In this document: piece by piece, positions 9,337 to 17,878 of the stretch
Position numbering within the stretch: position 1 is the first letter of the stretch
Layout: each line of letters begins with the position of its first letter
Source of the DNA: Cafeteria roenbergensis
Taxonomy: Eukaryota > Sar > Bigyra > Bicosoecida > Cafeteriaceae
NCBI GenBank assembly: GCA_008330645.1
Contig: VLTN01000018.1
Location: 186,001-250,000, forward strand
Length of the DNA stretch: 64,000 bases
Direction of reading: 5' to 3'
Made by a program: the position numbers and the translations under genes
Notes under the pieces: generated by a model
The model's database searches: none
What the model was told of the DNA's origin: nothing
The model's input: the letters and a program-made list of their open reading frames with translations, nothing else

Positions 9337-10695
9337 TCACGAGCGCCGCGCAGGCGGCAGCAACACCGCTTTGCCGGTGACGGCTCCGCTGTTCAACCAG
9401 GCAAATGCGTCCCCAGCGCGGTCGGCGGCGAAGACCCGCTCGATCTTCGGGGCCGGCGCAACGCGACCTGCCAGGGCGTTGACTCGAACGCCCTCGAGGC
9501 CCTCCACGGCCGCGCGCAAGCTTGCGTCGTCGCCATCAAGCTGGCAAGCCGCAACCAGCCTGGTCTGCTCCGCAAACCGGGCAAACTCCGATGCCAGATT
9601 CGCCTTGTCCGCGTTGGTCTTGCTGCGCAGCGTCGACCCCGTCAGAGTCACGCGCCGCAGCATCAGCTTGGTCATGTCGAGCTCGCACTTGCGGCCTGCC
9701 TGCTGCCCGATGGACACGACGGCGCCCTTGTAGGCGCAGCAGTCGACGCTCTGCTGAATCGCACTCCCGCCCAGCATGTCCAGTACGACATCCACGCACC
9801 CGAGCGGGCGCCTCGAAGCGGCAGGGTCCGGCACGTGACCCTCGAGGCTGCGAGCCGAGAGGGGCACCCCGTCCACGCGACGCAGCGCGTCCTCCGCGCG
9901 AGCGGCGGCAAGGTCAACAAGCGCCCGGTCCACCTCAGGGAGGCGCAGCACCTCCTTGAAGTCGACCCGCTTGTAGTCGAGCACGAGGTCGGCGCCCAGC
10001 GCAAGCGCCGCCTCCGCCTTTTCCTCGCCGCTGGCCATGGCCACCACCACGCACCCGAGGCGGCGCGCGACGGCCACGGCCATGCCCCCGACTCCGCCCG
10101 AGGCGCCGTGGATCAGGCAGATCTTGCCGGGCCCGGCGCCCCCTGCCTCCACCAGGTTGCCCCACACCGTCAGGCCCGCCTCGGGGATGGCGGAGGCAAC
10201 CACGGCCTCGCAAGTGGCCGCGTCCGCGTTTCCCCCGGCCGCCTCCACAAGCGGTGCCACGCTGCCGGCGCGTTCAGGCTCGAGCGCGGGCAGTCGCATC
10301 ACTTGGCCCGACGGCACCGCCACCAGCTCGGCGAAAGCGCCCCCGTTGGCCAGCGCCATGACCCGGTCGCCCACAGCCCAGTCTCCCGCGGCTTCCACCA
10401 CCGTCCCCGCGACCTCCAGCCCCAGGGTCTGCGAGTGCCCCCGCGGGGCGGGGTACAAGCCCCTCGCTTGCAGCCAGTCCGGCCTGTTGACCCCCGCCGC
10501 CTCGGTCCGAATGAGCACGTCCGATGGACCTGTGCGCGTGGGCACGGGCACGTCGCGCACTGAGAACCCCACGCTGCCGTCAGATGCGGGCTCGGCGTGC
10601 ACAGCCCACATGGAGGCAGATGCCATTCGGCGGCTCTGGGCGTTTGCCACACGGAGCGACCGCGCAGAGCGAGCAGCCAGACTAGCCACACGCAT
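9337..10695 (-). CDS. Quinone oxidoreductase, MDR family (PIG3-like), mitochondrial
   Basis: This encodes a 452-residue medium-chain dehydrogenase/reductase of the zinc-free quinone oxidoreductase (TP53I3/PIG3) type, which reduces quinones with NADPH. The GroES-like half shows GPSDVLIRTEAAGVNRPDW and LGLEVAGTVVEAAGDWAVGD. The Rossmann half shows HGASGGVGGMAVAVARRLG, the AxxGVG nucleotide-binding loop, followed by GADLVLDY. Zinc-ligand cysteines are absent. An insert of about 40 residues follows the nucleotide domain's second strand. I chose the ATG at 10695: the first 30 residues (MRVASLAARSARSLRVANAQ) are Arg/Ser/Ala-rich with no acids, a good mitochondrial presequence. The frame stays open much further upstream, but that stretch is antisense to eIF2D and low-complexity. 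It is divergent from eIF2D with 229 bp between start codons. Confidence 0.9.
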   Translation of the reverse strand: MRVASLAARSARSLRVANAQSRRMASASMWAVHAEPASDGSVGFSVRDVPVPTRTGPSDVLIRTEAAGVNRPDWLQARGLYPAPRGHSQTLGLEVAGTVVEAAGDWAVGDRVMALANGGAFAELVAVPSGQVMRLPALEPERAGSVAPLVEAAGGNADAATCEAVVASAIPEAGLTVWGNLVEAGGAGPGKICLIHGASGGVGGMAVAVARRLGCVVVAMASGEEKAEAALALGADLVLDYKRVDFKEVLRLPEVDRALVDLAAARAEDALRRVDGVPLSARSLEGHVPDPAASRRPLGCVDVVLDMLGGSAIQQSVDCCAYKGAVVSIGQQAGRKCELDMTKLMLRRVTLTGSTLRSKTNADKANLASEFARFAEQTRLVAACQLDGDDASLRAAVEGLEGVRVNALAGRVAPAPKIERVFAADRAGDAFAWLNSGAVTGKAVLLPPARRS

Positions 10696-10924
10696 GGTGT
10701 GCGCCTTGGCGGGCCGCGCGGACACTCTCGCGTTGGGTGTCGCGGCCGCAGCGGCCGGGCAGGCGCTGGCTTGGCTGGCAGAGCCGCTGTTCCAGCGTTC
10801 CGCCGCCGCGACCCGCTTCGGCCCTGGCGCCCCGCCCTGGCGGCACTCGTGGCGTTGCGCCGCGCGAGAGGGAGGGACCCGCACCCGCCGAGCGCCCTGA
10901 CCGGGGAGGGACGTGCCCGCGCGG
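10696..10924. promoter_or_regulatory. Divergent promoter, oxidoreductase / eIF2D
   Basis: These 229 bp separate the ATG of the minus-strand oxidoreductase from the ATG of plus-strand eIF2D, so both promoters must lie here or overlap the genes. The stretch is GC-rich with no TATA or CCAAT box that I can see. Confidence 0.4.
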
Positions 10925-13435
10925 ATGTTCGCGAAGGAGCACGATGTCAGCGCGTCCACGCAGTCGCTGCTGAAGAACAAGGAGCGCCGCCGGTTCCGCG
11001 AGGCGCTGGCCGAGCTCGCGCGGGGAGCTGAGGGCGTCGTCGACGCGCTGGTGCCCGCAAAGGCCAATGTGGAGGCGACGAAGCTCAAGTCCAAGGTGGT
11101 GCTCTTTTCGCTGCAGGGCGAGGCGTGCCCGCTTGTGTTTGACATCTCCCTCGGAAAAGGCAAGCAGGAGTTTGTCCCCACCGTTTTTGCTGCCTGGCGG
11201 CAGCCTGCGGTGCTCCCCCACATTTTGGTGCACCAGCACGTGTCGCTGCCGCTTTTGCGCGGCGCCGACCTGATGGCTCCCGGGGTGCTCGTGCCGCCTG
11301 CCTCCGGCCTGCCGGACCTCGCGAAGGGGGCCCCCGTCCTGATTCGCGCCCTTGGCAACCCCATGCCGTTTGCTGTCGGAGTCATGGACGTCTCCACCGC
11401 TGACGCTCTGGCGGGGGGCATGCGCGGCCGTCTGGTGCGCATCCTCCACCGCTTCCGGGACGCGCTCTGGGAGGCCGGAGGCCGAGCGGTGCCCAACGAG
11501 GGCTTTGGCCGATCGTCAATCTCAGCGCTTCCCGAGTTTCTGGCCGGGGACATTGCTTCCCACGGATGGACCACTGCAGAGGAGGCCTTGCCGGAGGGCG
11601 CCGGCGAGGAGGACGGCAGCGGCGGCGGGGAGGAGGATGGCGGGGGGGAGGAGGAGGAGGATGGCGGGGGGGAGGAGGAGGAGGGGGAGGAGGGGGAGGA
11701 GGACAGCGCTGGCGCTGGCGCGGGCGCTGCGGCGGCTGCTGCTGCCGCGGCGTCGTCGGCGGCGCCTGGGGATGGGTCTGCGTCGGGCGCAGGCGGCCCT
11801 GCCCCGCCGGACAGCGCGCCGGCTGCCGTGCCGGAGGAGCTCGCTGCGATGGCGGCGGACCCCAGCGAGCTCCTGCTCGCTTGCACGCTGCAAGCCCTCA
11901 AGACCCGCCTGCGCGCGTCGGCGCTGCCGCTGCTCTCCAACGCCTTCTTCGCGTCCTTCGTGCTGCCGTGCCGGCCCCGCGGCTCCACCGTCGACGCGAA
12001 GAAGAGCAGGTGGGGCGGAGTCGGGGCTCTGCTCAAGTTCTTGGAAGAGCAGGGGGTGATGGTGCTCGGAACCAATGAGGAGGAGACCGCCACGCTGATC
12101 GAGAAGTTCGACAAGACGCACCCCATGGTGGCCGACCACAGGGCCTGGCCCAAGGGCGTCACGGTGGAGGCGGACGACGCCGCGCGCGCCGCGGCCGAGG
12201 CGGAGGCGGCGGGCGACGGGCCCATCGGTGCAGAGGCGGCCACGCTGGTGCCGCCCGCAGTGGAGGACTTCTTCAAGCCCCGCACGCAGGCGGAGCGAGT
12301 GTACGCGGTGGTGCTGCAGGAGGTGGCGAAGCGGGCCTGGCTGCGAATCAGCGCCGCTGTGGCAGAGGCGGGCGCGGCAGCCAGAAAAGCAGCTCTGTCT
12401 GCGCTCGGCCCGGACGTCACTGAGGAGTCCCTCGACGAGGACGCGGCGGCAGCCGTCGCCACGGCCGTTGCAAAGGCGGAGCGGGACGCCAGGGACGCCG
12501 CGGAGGCCGGCGCCCCGGAACTGCCCGGCGTCGACGTCTCGCACCTGCGTCACCGCAGCAGGGACGGGATGAGCGACGCAGAGCAGCGCAGGCTCGCCCT
12601 TGTGGCCCCCATGAGGCTGCTCCGCACTCGCCTGTTTGCCCCCTCCGAGTCTACGCGCGTGCTCGGGCTGTACGCGTCCATCCGGGGCCTCAAGGACGCC
12701 CCTGAACGCACCGCCATGCTGGTCGACGAGCCGCTCGCCGCCGCTCTCTCCGTCACCCCGGAGGCGCTGCGCAGGGCAGGCGGCGTGGGCGGCAGCGGCG
12801 GCGGACGCCGCGGTGCTGCTGCTTCAGGCGCCGGTCCCGCCTTCCCGCGGCTCCCTGGCGCCGCCGCGGACGCGGAAGCGGCCGCCAGCGCTGCCGCCGC
12901 AGACGCTGCGAGCGCCGCCCAGGCCGCTCTCGAAGCGACTCTGCCGCCGCTGGCAGAGGTTGCCCCTGCCTCCACCCCCATCGGGTGCCTTCCCAAGAAG
13001 GACGCGGCCATTCGGTTCTCCAAGGCCCACGACCCCTGGTACCTCCTCACCAGGGCCACGGGCGACCAGGACTGCAAGGCCGGCACGCCCCCCTGCGTCA
13101 ACGTCATCGTGGAGCAGGTGCGGGGCCGCAAGAAGCACGTCACCCACATCCGTGGCCTCGAGAGCCTCGGGCTGCCCATCGAGCCCCTTGCGAGGCAGTC
13201 CAAGAAGCTCTTCGCGTGCTCCGCCACCACCCAGGCGGTCCCCACCGACCCCTCGCGCACCGAGGCAATGGTGCAGGGGGACGTGGGGGAGGGGGTGGTC
13301 GAGTTCCTGGTCAAGGCCTACGGGCTGCCCCGCCGCCTCGTCGACCTCAAGGGCGGCAGCGGAGGAGGCAAGCCCAAAGGCGGATCCGGCGGCGGTGGTG
13401 GCGGCGGCGGTGGCGGCAAGAAGAAGCGAAAGTGA
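10925..13435 (+). CDS. EIF2D: Eukaryotic translation initiation factor 2D (ligatin)
   Basis: This encodes 836 residues from the ATG at 10925; the in-frame codon 12 bases upstream is GTG. eIF2D delivers initiator tRNA to the ribosomal P site independently of GTP and helps recycle post-termination 40S subunits. The N-terminus MFAKEHDV...KNKERRRFREAL matches the family's start, and a PUA-type domain follows at about 90-180 (LVHQHVSLPLLRGADLM, GVLVPPASG). A winged-helix segment near 350-400 has VDAKKSRWGGVGALLKFL and HPMVADHRAW. The C-terminal SUI1 domain, about 715-805, has VNVIVEQVRGRKKHVTHIRG and VEFLVKAYGLPRRLVDLKG. The ends are extended: an acidic Glu/Gly repeat near 225-260 (bases about 11600-11705) and a Gly-rich tail ending KKKRK, which may act as a nuclear signal. 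Human eIF2D is 584 residues, so the linkers are expanded. No intron is needed. Confidence 0.95.
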   Translation: MFAKEHDVSASTQSLLKNKERRRFREALAELARGAEGVVDALVPAKANVEATKLKSKVVLFSLQGEACPLVFDISLGKGKQEFVPTVFAAWRQPAVLPHILVHQHVSLPLLRGADLMAPGVLVPPASGLPDLAKGAPVLIRALGNPMPFAVGVMDVSTADALAGGMRGRLVRILHRFRDALWEAGGRAVPNEGFGRSSISALPEFLAGDIASHGWTTAEEALPEGAGEEDGSGGGEEDGGGEEEEDGGGEEEEGEEGEEDSAGAGAGAAAAAAAAASSAAPGDGSASGAGGPAPPDSAPAAVPEELAAMAADPSELLLACTLQALKTRLRASALPLLSNAFFASFVLPCRPRGSTVDAKKSRWGGVGALLKFLEEQGVMVLGTNEEETATLIEKFDKTHPMVADHRAWPKGVTVEADDAARAAAEAEAAGDGPIGAEAATLVPPAVEDFFKPRTQAERVYAVVLQEVAKRAWLRISAAVAEAGAAARKAALSALGPDVTEESLDEDAAAAVATAVAKAERDARDAAEAGAPELPGVDVSHLRHRSRDGMSDAEQRRLALVAPMRLLRTRLFAPSESTRVLGLYASIRGLKDAPERTAMLVDEPLAAALSVTPEALRRAGGVGGSGGGRRGAAASGAGPAFPRLPGAAADAEAAASAAAADAASAAQAALEATLPPLAEVAPASTPIGCLPKKDAAIRFSKAHDPWYLLTRATGDQDCKAGTPPCVNVIVEQVRGRKKHVTHIRGLESLGLPIEPLARQSKKLFACSATTQAVPTDPSRTEAMVQGDVGEGVVEFLVKAYGLPRRLVDLKGGSGGGKPKGGSGGGGGGGGGGKKKRK

Positions 13436-13478
13436 GCGGCGCATCGGAGGTGCATGTTGCGCGCCTTGAGTGGACGCG

Positions 13479-13603
13479 AGCCGACCTATGCTGCGCACGC
13501 AAGCCGACCTATGCTGCGCACGCAAACCGACCTATGCTGCGCACGCAAACCGACCTATGCTGCGCACGCAAACCGACCTATGATGCGCACGCAAACCGAC
13601 CGC
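13479..13603. repeat. 23-bp minisatellite, about five copies
   Basis: Five tandem copies of a 23-bp unit (core CCTATGCTGCGCACGCAA) start their CCTATG at 13485, 13508, 13531, 13554 and 13577, with a decayed sixth edge. Copies differ by one or two bases (AAGCC versus AAACC, and ATGCTG versus ATGATG in the last). The array lies 44 bp after the eIF2D stop and about 75 bp before the TANGO2 stop, in the convergent 3' spacer. Because 23 is not a multiple of 3, all frames read through it as a 23-residue repeat, which is not evidence of coding. Confidence 0.95.
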
Positions 13604-13678
13604 ACGCAGTCACGGCAAGCTCGCCAGCGAAACCACGACCGGTGCCTGGGAACGCAAGGCGCGCAGCGCCGCAAAGGC

Positions 13679-15095
13679 TCAGCCGCGAATCGGCACTCGC
13701 CCCACGCGCCAGCGCTGCGACCAGGCCTCCTCAAGCTGTTGCCTCAGCCGAGCGCCGCCCGGGTCTGGCCCGGCCTCCCCCCCGAACGGGGCCACCGCAG
13801 CCAGCCCTCTTCCCGCAGCCTCGTCAACCGTGATGGGCGATTCCGCTGGCCAGGCCTCCCCCACCAGCTCGTGGAACGACGCGCTGACGTCGGCGACTCC
13901 CTCTCCAGCCGTGAATTCTCCCGCCACTCCGGCGGCTGGCTCGCCCGCCGCTGCCCGCTGCACCGGCTCGAGGTCCTTGGAGGCGAAGTATGCGAAACCG
14001 TCCGTGTGCGCGGCCACAGTGACCGTCCTTGTGGTCAGCGAGGCGGGGTACCCGGGCGATGCGGCCATGAACGGGCCTCGCTGCAGCCGCAGCTCGACGT
14101 CTCGGGGGGCCTGCGACCATGCCACGTCATCGGCCGAGACCGACGCCTCCCACTCGGCTGTGGTGACCGAGGTCGCGAGCATCAGCGGCGCAAGCGTCCG
14201 CACAAGCTCTGCCAGAGCGGGCAGAGCCGGATCCTCGTCACGCCCAGAGCCGGCTCCCGCATTGGCGGCAGCAGCAGCAGCAGCGGCAGCAGCAGCACGG
14301 GCAGGGGAACCAGGTTCACCAAGCCCCGTGCGGGCGGCGTCTCTGGCACTCCCCGAGGCGCGCATGCGCTCGAGGGCCCTGACCGCCTCGTGGCGCAGCC
14401 ACCTGACCTTGGGCCACGCCTGGTCATCCATGACGCTGTTGGATACGCAGTGGGCGCCATCGGCCAGTGGCGTGAGCGTCGCTGTCCGGCCCTCAGGACC
14501 CTCATCCTCCGGGCCGCGCACCACGCCGATTTCGGCTGCCAGGCAGCCTCCCATCGTGCTGCTGGCGCGCGTTCGGTTGGTCAGGAGCGAGGGCGCGTCG
14601 GCTCCAGGCTCTGCCACCACGAGGTTGAATCCCGCCATCGGGCCTGGCAGCGCCACGCACGTCTCGCCTCCGGAGCTCGCGCCGCCTCCCAAATCGCCTT
14701 TCAGTGCAGAGGTGACGAGGATTCCACGCGACACGGCCTCGTCCTTGGACGGGCCAACAGTGGAGCGCACGTTTGTGAGCGACGCAATGCGGCCGGTCGC
14801 CACGTCCATACCCATCCACGTCCCCCCCGCCTCCTGGTCGAACACCGCAAGTATTCCGTCCCTCACCTCCAGCGGGCCAACCGCCCTGGACTGCGGCGGT
14901 TGCAGAGCATTCGCGTATCCTCGAGCGGCTTTTGCGTGCGGGCTGCAACTCTCGAGCCTGCGCGCGACCTGCACGTCGACGAGCCAAGGCCATTCGGCGC
15001 ATCTCCGTCTCGCTCACGATAACTTCGTCGCGGTTGTGCATCAGTAAGAAGCGGACTCCGGGGACGGGGCGCCGCAGAATCAACAAAATGCACAT
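13679..15095 (-). CDS. TANGO2: TANGO2 family (NRDE) protein
   Basis: The model is two exons, complement(13679..14968, 15018..15095), 455 residues. Exon 1 encodes MCILLILRRP...LLMHNRDEV. MCI plus the NRDE tetrapeptide is the hallmark of TANGO2 (transport and Golgi organisation 2), a conserved protein of Golgi/ER and mitochondrial lipid or haem homeostasis whose chemistry is unsettled. Exon 2 carries ILAVFDQEAGGTWMGMDV, GRIASLTNVR and SRGILVTSAL, the next conserved blocks. These blocks lie in a different frame from NRDE. A 49-nt intron (donor GTGAGC at 15017, acceptor GTGCAG ending at 14969) joins them in phase. Human TANGO2 has 276 residues; here Ala-rich inserts (eleven alanines near 14265-14300) and a longer C-terminus add length. 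The gene is divergent from the NEK kinase (242 bp between ATGs). The family call is strong; the tiny intron is inferred. Confidence 0.85.
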
Positions 15096-15337
15096 TGTTT
15101 CCAGTCAAGCTCGCGACCCCTGCCGCCGCGCGCAAGCCTGCACGCGACGCCGGTCGGTTGCGGCCAACGAGGCAGGCAAGTGGAGGCGACGGCGGGCAGG
15201 GGCGGGCGCTCGGTCACAGGGGGTGCGCCCTCGCGCCGTGTGCGCATCGCCTGCAGCTTCCTGCTGACAAGCGCGCCCCGGACGGCAGAGCCGCCCTGCG
15301 GCTGGCGCCCGTTGCGGCTGGCACTCATCCTGCAGCC
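15096..15337. promoter_or_regulatory. Divergent promoter, TANGO2 / NEK kinase
   Basis: These 242 bp between the two outward-facing ATGs should hold both promoters. It is GC-rich. I found no TATA, CCAAT or repeat. Confidence 0.4.
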
Positions 15338-17430
15338 ATGGCAGCCGCCGCGGCTGGGTCCTCCTCAGCGCGCTCCACTAGCTCCGGCTCACGGAGCTCG
15401 CTTGACATGTACGAGCGCATCGGGACGATCGGCAAGGGCTCCTTCGGCACGGTGACCAAAATCAGGCGCAAGTCCGACGGACGGGTGAGTGGCTGACACT
15501 CACCGAGTTTGGCGCCTCCCGCTTCCGCGGCCCAGCGGCCCCCAGCGCCCCTCCCCCGTGCCTGATGAGTGACCCTCATTCCCACCACGACCCCTCTGGC
15601 GCCGCAGATCCTTGTGTGGAAGGAGCTCAACTACGGCCACATGCGCGAGAAGGAAAAGCAGCTCGTTGTCAGCGAGGTGAGCAGCAGGCTTTGCCGCGCG
15701 GTGCGCAGGCCCCAGACACCTCCGCCTGCGGCAGACGCCTCACCACGGCGGGCCCAGGGCCTCCTTCGCCGCCAAGGGCAGGACCAAGGCTGGGCGTGAT
15801 GCGGGCAAGGCACCGGGCGCTGGCAGTGGCGCGCTGGGACGCCGTTGGCAGGAACAACCAGCCCGCACTACGGCGCATGCCAACCCACGCCACGGCGTTT
15901 GCCCGCCCCATCTGCTTGTGTGACGATGCGCCGTGTGCCCCCCACGCGGCGGAACGCGAGGGCGCTTGCAACCGGACAGTCGAGCGCAACGCTTGTTCTT
16001 GCCGTTTGTCGCAGGTGAACATCCTGCGCGAACTGCGCCATCCGTTCATTGTGCGGTACTACGACCGGATCATTGACAAGGCCACGACCCGCATCTACAT
16101 CGTGATGGAGTTCTGCGAGGGAGGGGACCTCGGCCGGATCATCAAGCGCTGCCGGCGCGACAAGACGTACCTGGACGAGGCCTTTATCTGGAAGTGCTTC
16201 TCCCAGATGGTGCTCGCGCTCAAGGACTGCCACCGTCACAAGGAGCCTGCACCCGCCGCCGGAAGCGGCTCCGAGGCCGCGGCTGCTGGCGCTGGCGCTG
16301 GCGCTGGGTCCAGCGCCGCCGCTGAGCGTGTCAAGCCAATTCTGCACCGCGACCTCAAGCCGGGAAACATCTTCCTCGACAGTGCGCGCAACATCAAGAT
16401 GGGCGACTTCGGCCTCGCCAAGGAGCTTGCCTCGGAGAGCAAGTACGCACAGACCAACGTTGGCACGCCGTTTTACATGAGCCCGGAGCAGATCAACGAG
16501 CAGCGCTACAACGAAAAGTCCGACATCTGTGAGTGACGGCTGTTGCCCCCGTGCGCATAGTCGGCCGCGATCCTCGGCTTGCTGCGGCATCTCCGCCTCT
16601 GCAACCGCGCCCAATGCTGTCCTGCCCACTGCTGTTGCTTCGACGTCGCAGGGGCGCTCGGCTGCCTGCTGTATGAGCTGTGCGCGCTCGTGCCTCCCTT
16701 TGAGGCGACGAACCACCTCTCACTTGCCGTCAAGATCAACGCCGGCAAGTTTGCACGCATCCCCTCCAAGTACAGCGACAACCTGTACCGCGCGATCCGC
16801 TGGATGATCCAGGTGGACCCGAGCAAGAGGCCGACAGTGGAGGACCTCGAGCGCATCCCGGACATGCGCACCTTTGGCAAGGACGCAGGTCACGCCGTGC
16901 GCGAGCACCAGCTCGGCCAGAAGTACGCATCCCGCATGCGCGAGGTGGCTGCGCGGGAGGAGGCGGCGCGCAAGCGCGAGGAGGCGCTCGCTGCCCGAGA
17001 GGCGTCTGCCGCGGCTCTGGAGGCCTCTCTGGCCGAGAGGGAGCGCGCCGTGGCGATGAGGGAGCGCGCGGTGGCCCAGGCCATGGCGGCTCGCCCTCCC
17101 GCCCCTGCGGCCACGGGTGGCCTCCCCAGCTCCTCGTCGAGCTCCTCCGCGTTTGGCGCGCAGCCTGTCATGCTGGCTCGCGCAACCTCTGCCCCCGACG
17201 GGGGTCATGGTCACGGTCACGGTCACGGGCACGGGCACGGGCACGGGCACGGAATGGGGCTCGGTTTCGGCGGACGCGTGGCCCCGCCTGCCCCTCCCGG
17301 CGCCGGTGCCGAGAACGCTGGTGCGGGCCTGAGGCACAAGGCCGTGGCTGCGATCCGGCGCACGCACTCGGCGCGCGCCTACGCCTCAGACACATCCGAC
17401 TTGTCCATGGGCGGCGACGGGGGGCTGTGA
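15338..17430 (+). CDS. NIMA-related kinase (NEK2-like)
   Basis: Four exons, 15338..15484, 15608..15676, 16015..16528 and 16652..17430, give 502 residues. Introns are 123, 338 and 123 nt, each GTGAG...CGCAG. The kinase domain spans about 24-320: GTIGKGSFGTV, VWKELNYG (VAIK-equivalent lysine), HRDLKPGNIFL, MGDFGLAKEL, VGTPFYMSPEQI and SDIWALGCLLYEL. Intron 3 interrupts the Trp codon of SDIW. GTPFYMSPE and the KELNYG box are typical NEK signatures; the family controls centrosome or basal-body events, mitosis and flagellar length. An Ala/Gly insert sits before the catalytic loop. After the kinase comes a charged coiled coil (REVAAREEAARKREEALAAR), then eight Gly-His pairs and a Ser-rich tail. The kinase identity is very sure; assignment to NEK2 rather than another NEK is moderate. 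Confidence 0.93.
17203..17252 (+). repeat. Gly-His codon microsatellite in the NEK tail
   Basis: A six-base repeat (GGTCAC changing to GGGCAC) runs for eight units and encodes eight consecutive Gly-His pairs near the C-terminus of the NEK kinase. The synonymous switch from GGT to GGG halfway suggests two expansion episodes. Such a run could bind Zn or Ni ions, but it may be neutral slippage. Confidence 0.85.
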
Positions 17431-17878
17431 CCTGCCCGTGGCTGCTGCGGCGAGCGTTCTTGTTCATGCGGTGAGTTGCATATGACTCGATTTTCTCTTT
17501 CGTAGTGCACGCGCGCCTGCTGGACCCGCTGTGTGCTGGTGCTGCGCGTGTGTGATGGAGCAGGCAAAACTATCGAGCTGCTCCTGGACGCGCGCTTGCT
17601 GCGTGAGATCCCAGGCCATTGCTCACACAGCTGCCCCACAGCAAAGCTTCGAACTCGTGAGCTGCAGCCCGGCATGGCCGCCGCAGCACGAAGGCGGAGG
17701 AATCGCACTTGTCAGGCGCGGGTGGGGTTGGTAGCACGCGCGCCGCGCCGCTTGCGTCTCTCCTTGTTTGACGCAAGCCACAGAGACACTCACTCACACG
17801 CACACGCCCATGCGCGCGCCACACGTGTGCGCGCACCGAGGAGCCAAACGAGAGGTCCGTACCGGTCGCGCCAGCGCG
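17431..17878. other. Convergent 3' spacer, NEK / ESF1
   Basis: These 448 bp lie between two facing stop codons. They contain an AT-richer patch just after the NEK stop (about 17475-17505) and a CA/CT-rich simple tract near 17775-17815. Open frames crossing the region have shadow-like composition. I see no gene here, and 3' untranslated regions probably fill it. Confidence 0.5.

Noticed and set aside
10696-12462. N-terminal extension of the oxidoreductase frame up to 12462
   Set aside because: It is antisense to eIF2D and reads as Ser/Pro/Ala runs. A clear mitochondrial presequence begins at the ATG at 10695.
13479-13603. CRISPR-like array
   Set aside because: The repeats are directly adjacent with no spacers, in a eukaryotic genome.
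13454-15022. Plus-strand frames through the minisatellite and TANGO2
   Set aside because: The repeats create artificial open frames; downstream parts are antisense to TANGO2.
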